A stretch of DNA of 64,000 bases from Urechidicola vernalis. Its GTDB lineage: Bacteria; Bacteroidota; Bacteroidia; Flavobacteriales; Flavobacteriaceae. The notes under the pieces were generated by a model. That model saw only the letters and a program-made list of their open reading frames with translations. It made no database searches and was not told where the DNA came from. Made by a program: the position numbers and the translations under genes. Each line of letters begins with the position of its first letter. Within the stretch, counting starts at the first letter, position 1. The DNA is taken from NCBI RefSeq assembly GCF_031846385.1, contig NZ_JAVRHV010000004.1, forward strand, positions 62,001-126,000, read 5' to 3'. Positions 61,191 through 64,000 of this stretch are shown in pieces.

Positions 61191-61217
61191 AAAACTTGCT
61201 TTTTAGCAGGTTTTTTT
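61191..61217 (+). terminator. Intrinsic terminator between the DASS gene and the next gene
   Basis: AAACTTGCT pairs with AGCAGGTTT (one G-T pair) around TTTT, followed by a T-run to 61217. It lies 70 bases after the DASS stop and 39 bases before the next start codon, and downstream of a candidate promoter. Confidence 0.8.
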
Positions 61218-61255
61218 ACGAATTAATTCCCCGCATTAAATTATCGATTAACTGA

Positions 61256-61672
61256 ATGAAGTATATACTGCTATTAAGTATTCTTGCGCTTAATTTTTCC
61301 GGATTTAGTCAGGAAATAGGTTCTATTAAAGACGGAGAACATATCATTAAAATACATAAAACAAACAATCAGTTTTCTTGTTTTTATTCCGATGCCAGCC
61401 TTTCTGTTTCTACGGATTTAAAATCATTTCAATTCCCGAATATTGAACAAGTTTACAATATAATAATGGATGGTTTTGAAAACGAGAATAATCATAAAAC
61501 GTATGTTTTAACCAATAAAGATACGATTGTGAAATTCGAGTTCAATAGAATAAACGGAGAAGTACAATTAAAAATAAAGCATAATAACTTGCTGAATAAT
61601 ACTATTGGTAGCACATCTGCATTGAGTAAAACTCAAATCCATGAACTCTTTGGGAGTTCTATCCCTAATTAA
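61256..61672 (+). CDS. Small exported protein, unknown function
   Basis: A 138-residue protein with signal peptide YILLLSILALNFSGFSQ. The mature part is beta-rich with IGSIKDGEHIIKIHKT, SLSVSTDLKSFQFP and KFEFNRINGEVQLKIKHN, and shows no cofactor motif. It lies between a terminator and the SulP gene. I do not recognise the family. Confidence 0.65.
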   Translation: MKYILLLSILALNFSGFSQEIGSIKDGEHIIKIHKTNNQFSCFYSDASLSVSTDLKSFQFPNIEQVYNIIMDGFENENNHKTYVLTNKDTIVKFEFNRINGEVQLKIKHNNLLNNTIGSTSALSKTQIHELFGSSIPN

Positions 61673-61745
61673 AATAGATTTTAATATTATACGCATTTTG
61701 TAATTAGGTGGGATTATTTTCTAATTAATTTGATATTGAATTGAG

Positions 61746-61753
61746 TATATTTG
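61746..61753 (+). promoter_or_regulatory. Candidate -7 element of the SulP gene
   Basis: TATATTTG is an exact TAnnTTTG match. It lies downstream of a possible TTG start (61741), which rules out that start and favours the ATG at 61780. Confidence 0.52.
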
Positions 61754-61779
61754 TGTTTGACACTAAAATAACAATTCTT

Positions 61780-63618
61780 ATGAAAGACTTTTTCAACTTT
61801 GATTTTTCAAACTTTAAAGGCGATTTATTTGGCGGGTTTACTGCTGGTATTGTTGCTTTACCTTTGGCATTAGCGTTTGGGGTCAGTTCTGGTTTAGGCC
61901 CAGTTGCGGGTCTTTTTGGAGCAATATTTGTTAGTTTTTTTGCGGCAATGTTTGGTGGTACAAATACACAAATATCTGGTCCAACTGCTCCGATGACGGC
62001 AGTTAGTATTGTTATGATTGCTGGTTTAGTTGCGGCGAATGATGGAGATTTAAATCGTGCCTTACCCGCTATATTAACCGTGTTTATTTTGGCTGGAATT
62101 TTTCAAATACTTTTAGGTATTTCCGGTTTAGGTAAATATATAAAGTATATCCCATATCCGGTAGTGTCAGGGTTTATGACAGCAATTGGGGTTATTATTT
62201 TAATCACACAAATATTACCATCGGTTGGTTATTATCCTGATGAGGACCTTAAATATGTGAATGGTTTTAAGCCTCAGGCAGAAGAATTAATTCTTGAAAA
62301 TATATTAAGAGAAGAAGCAGGAGAAGGTGTATTGGTTTTAGAGCATTTTGAAGGAACGATAAGAAGGTCTAAGGAGGTTAGTCAGGAAAAAATTTTAAAG
62401 GAATCAAAAATTTTGGCAAATGCCGAGGCATCTGGAGTTATAGGTGCATTAAAATTGATGCCGAGGGCGTTTAACAATATTAATTGGTTAGAGTTTCTCT
62501 TGGCCTTAGGAACAATCATTATTATTTATGGTTTTAAAAAAATTACAACGGCAATTCCAAGTACACTTGTTGCTTTAATTGTCATGTCGCTTGTTGCAGT
62601 TGGTTTTGGGTTTGATTATAGACCCATAGATGAAATTCCAAGCGGACTCCCTATTCCTCATTTTGAAGTATTTACTCAGTTTAATTTTGAATCGATAACA
62701 CCGTATATATTTACTGCTTTTACCTTGGCTCTTTTAGGTGCAATTGACTCGCTTCTTACGTCAGTTGTGGCAGATAATATGACCAAAACAAAGCACAACC
62801 CAAACAAAGAATTGGTAGGGCAAGGTGTTGGGAATAGTTTGGCAGGCTTGTTTGGAGGTATTCCTGGTGCGGGAGCAACAATTAGAACAGTAGTTAATAT
62901 AAATGCTGGTGGAAGAACAAGGTTGTCAGGTATGTTGGCAGGCGTTTTATTGTTGATTGTTTTATTGGCACTAGGTCCAGTGGCTTCAATGATTCCGGCC
63001 GCTGTTTTGGCAGGAATTTTAATTACTGTTGGTATCGGAGTAATGGATTATAAAGGGCTAAAAGCCGTTCCATTTACACCAAGGTATGAAGTGGTAATTA
63101 TGACAATTGTCTTGGTGTTGGCTTCTGTTTGGAATCTAGTATATGCTGTGGGGATTGGGCTGACTATGGCGTCTTTAGGGTTTATGAAAAAAATGGGAGA
63201 TTTAACAACAGAACATTCAGATGTAAAATCTTTAAAAGAGGAAAAAGCATGGTCTGATGAGAAAAATTTTCCAGAAAATTTGAAATCAGAAGTTTTTGTG
63301 AAACATATTAAAGGGCCTTTGTTTTTTGGGTCTACGAGTGAGTTTCAAGAACTTGCAAAGCAAATACCAGAAAAAGCATCAACTGTAATTATTAGAATGG
63401 ATCGGATGCAATATGTAGATCAGTCCGGACTATATACTTTAGAAGATGTTTTAATTGATTTAGTTAAAAAGGATGTGCAAATACTCTTTGTTGATGTTTT
63501 AAAGCAACCGAGATACATGTTAGAAAGCATCGATATTATTCCTGATTTAATTCCTGAGACACAAATTTTTGAATCTTTTGATGAAAGTATCTCTTGGTTA
63601 AAAGCGAATTTACCTTAG
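61780..63618 (+). CDS. SulP-family anion transporter with STAS domain
   Basis: A 612-residue inner-membrane transporter; the ATG at 61780 (MKDFFNFDFSNFKGDLFGG) follows the promoter. About 11-14 helices include the SulP signature GGFTAGIVALPLALAFGVSSG, AMFGGTNTQISGPTAPMT and GLFGGIPGAGATIRTVVN. Residues about 500-605 are a STAS domain (VFVKHIKGPLFFGS, IIRMDRMQYVDQSGLYTLEDVL). Members carry sulfate, bicarbonate or dicarboxylate; the substrate is not determined. Its upstream gene is the small exported protein. Confidence 0.94.
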   Translation: MKDFFNFDFSNFKGDLFGGFTAGIVALPLALAFGVSSGLGPVAGLFGAIFVSFFAAMFGGTNTQISGPTAPMTAVSIVMIAGLVAANDGDLNRALPAILTVFILAGIFQILLGISGLGKYIKYIPYPVVSGFMTAIGVIILITQILPSVGYYPDEDLKYVNGFKPQAEELILENILREEAGEGVLVLEHFEGTIRRSKEVSQEKILKESKILANAEASGVIGALKLMPRAFNNINWLEFLLALGTIIIIYGFKKITTAIPSTLVALIVMSLVAVGFGFDYRPIDEIPSGLPIPHFEVFTQFNFESITPYIFTAFTLALLGAIDSLLTSVVADNMTKTKHNPNKELVGQGVGNSLAGLFGGIPGAGATIRTVVNINAGGRTRLSGMLAGVLLLIVLLALGPVASMIPAAVLAGILITVGIGVMDYKGLKAVPFTPRYEVVIMTIVLVLASVWNLVYAVGIGLTMASLGFMKKMGDLTTEHSDVKSLKEEKAWSDEKNFPENLKSEVFVKHIKGPLFFGSTSEFQELAKQIPEKASTVIIRMDRMQYVDQSGLYTLEDVLIDLVKKDVQILFVDVLKQPRYMLESIDIIPDLIPETQIFESFDESISWLKANLP

Positions 63619-63695
63619 CGTAAACGTGAAAAATGTAGACTGAATAAACTGTAGTCAAATACGAGTTGTATTGCGTAAAAACTATTAAGAATTTG

Positions 63696-63717
63696 ATTCT
63701 ATAATTAATTATAGAAT
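63696..63717. repeat. Perfect 22-bp palindrome upstream of the sodium:solute symporter
   Basis: ATTCTATAATT is followed directly by AATTATAGAAT. The palindrome is AT-only apart from one C and one G, and lies about 110 bases before the next start codon. It may be an operator or cruciform. Confidence 0.5.
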
Positions 63718-63826
63718 TATAATTGGTAACTGTTGAGATATGATTTATTGGATGAAGGTAATTTTTAAAGATTCGTCTCCTTAAAAATTAGTTATATTAG
63801 CACCTTAACTAATTAAATATTTTCAA

Positions 63827-64000
63827 ATGCTTACTTTTTTATCCTTCTTAGGTTTCACATTATTGGTTGCCGTAATTGCTTATTTTGCTACTAGAAAAAC
63901 AGACGAAAAATCATCTGATGGTTATTTCTTAGGAGGAAGGAGTTTAACAGCAGGAGTTATTGCAGGTTCATTATTATTAACGAACTTATCTACTGAACAA
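63827..64000 (+). CDS. Sodium:solute symporter (SSS family), N-terminal part (runs off the window)
   Basis: The first 58 codons of a plus-strand gene that continues past the window. The translation begins MLTFLSFLGFTLLVAVIAYF and continues ATRKTDEKSSDGYFLGGRSL, then LTNLSTEQ, matching the SSS/SLC5 N-terminus (first helix, FLGGR turn, and the NxSxEQ segment of the SGLT-type subgroup). Likely imports a sugar or similar solute with sodium. An imperfect -7 element TATATTAG lies at 63793-63800. Confidence 0.88.
   Translation, partial: MLTFLSFLGFTLLVAVIAYFATRKTDEKSSDGYFLGGRSLTAGVIAGSLLLTNLSTEQ

Noticed and set aside
63760..63789. AATTTTTAA/TTAAAAATT inverted repeat before the symporter gene
   Set aside because: A low-complexity A/T repeat that arises readily by chance in this base composition.
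1..64000. CRISPR arrays, rRNA genes, intact insertion sequences and polysaccharide utilisation loci
   Set aside because: No regularly spaced repeats, rRNA sequence, transposase gene or SusC/SusD pair was seen; the single TonB receptor has no SusD neighbour.

Overview
The window is AT-rich chromosomal DNA from a member of the Bacteroidota, most likely a marine or aquatic Flavobacteriaceae. The reasons are: many promoters of the Bacteroidota type (TTTG, about 19 nt, then TAnnTTTG); few purine-rich ribosome binding sites; many short lipoproteins with a Cys followed by Ser/Asp residues; a T9SS-type C-terminal sorting domain on a secreted protease; and families typical of the phylum (DUF4251, DUF3108, GSCFA, LVIVD-repeat and MbnP-like lipoproteins, a large TonB receptor with a carboxypeptidase-regulatory-like N-terminus). 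Most of it is ordinary core genome.

Layout. 1-5.1 kb: start of a suf Fe-S assembly cluster on the minus strand, then a four-gene minus-strand operon coding for two lipoproteins with repeats, an MbnP-like copper protein and its di-heme partner. 5.2-13.5 kb: thiL, two DUF4251 proteins, an alpha/beta hydrolase, an orphan ACT-like protein divergent from aspartate kinase, aminopeptidase P and a secreted matrixin-like protease. 13.7-17.1 kb: sdhCAB. 17.3-24 kb: TonB receptor, pgi, M23 peptidase and DUF3108 protein. 24.2-28.6 kb: DEAD-box helicase with a small partner, and an SGNH/MBOAT acyltransferase pair. 28.6-37.9 kb: OmpA lipoprotein, apbE, a map-cupin-methyltransferase-DUF423 series, gpmI, an ankyrin protein, an aromatic amino acid hydroxylase and a rhodanese. 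38-48.2 kb: GSCFA protein, alaS, M23 peptidase, MerR regulator, a PqqB-like hydrolase and the 2-oxoglutarate dehydrogenase pair sucA-sucB.

At 48.4 kb a tRNA-Asn gene marks an integration hotspot. A tyrosine recombinase lies just downstream with candidate arm-type repeats in front of it. Three poorly known cargo genes and a 1.1 kb gene-poor stretch follow. That stretch holds a candidate small RNA gene with a full consensus promoter, a small or decayed open frame, and the C-terminal remnant of a second integrase. From 53.6 to 59 kb there is an outer-membrane protein and a YiiX-like cysteine hydrolase, facing a tight minus-strand operon of a DUF4239 membrane protein, a CotH-like kinase-fold protein and a PPP-like phosphatase. 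The last 5 kb carry a nucleoside deaminase, a DASS transporter, a small exported protein, a SulP transporter and the start of a sodium:solute symporter.

The parts most worth a second look are the candidate small RNA at 52.8 kb, the exported kinase/phosphatase operon at 56-59 kb, the MbnP/MbnH-like operon at 0.7-5.1 kb, and the tRNA-Asn integration site. All functional calls come from reading motifs and remembered family features; no database search was run.
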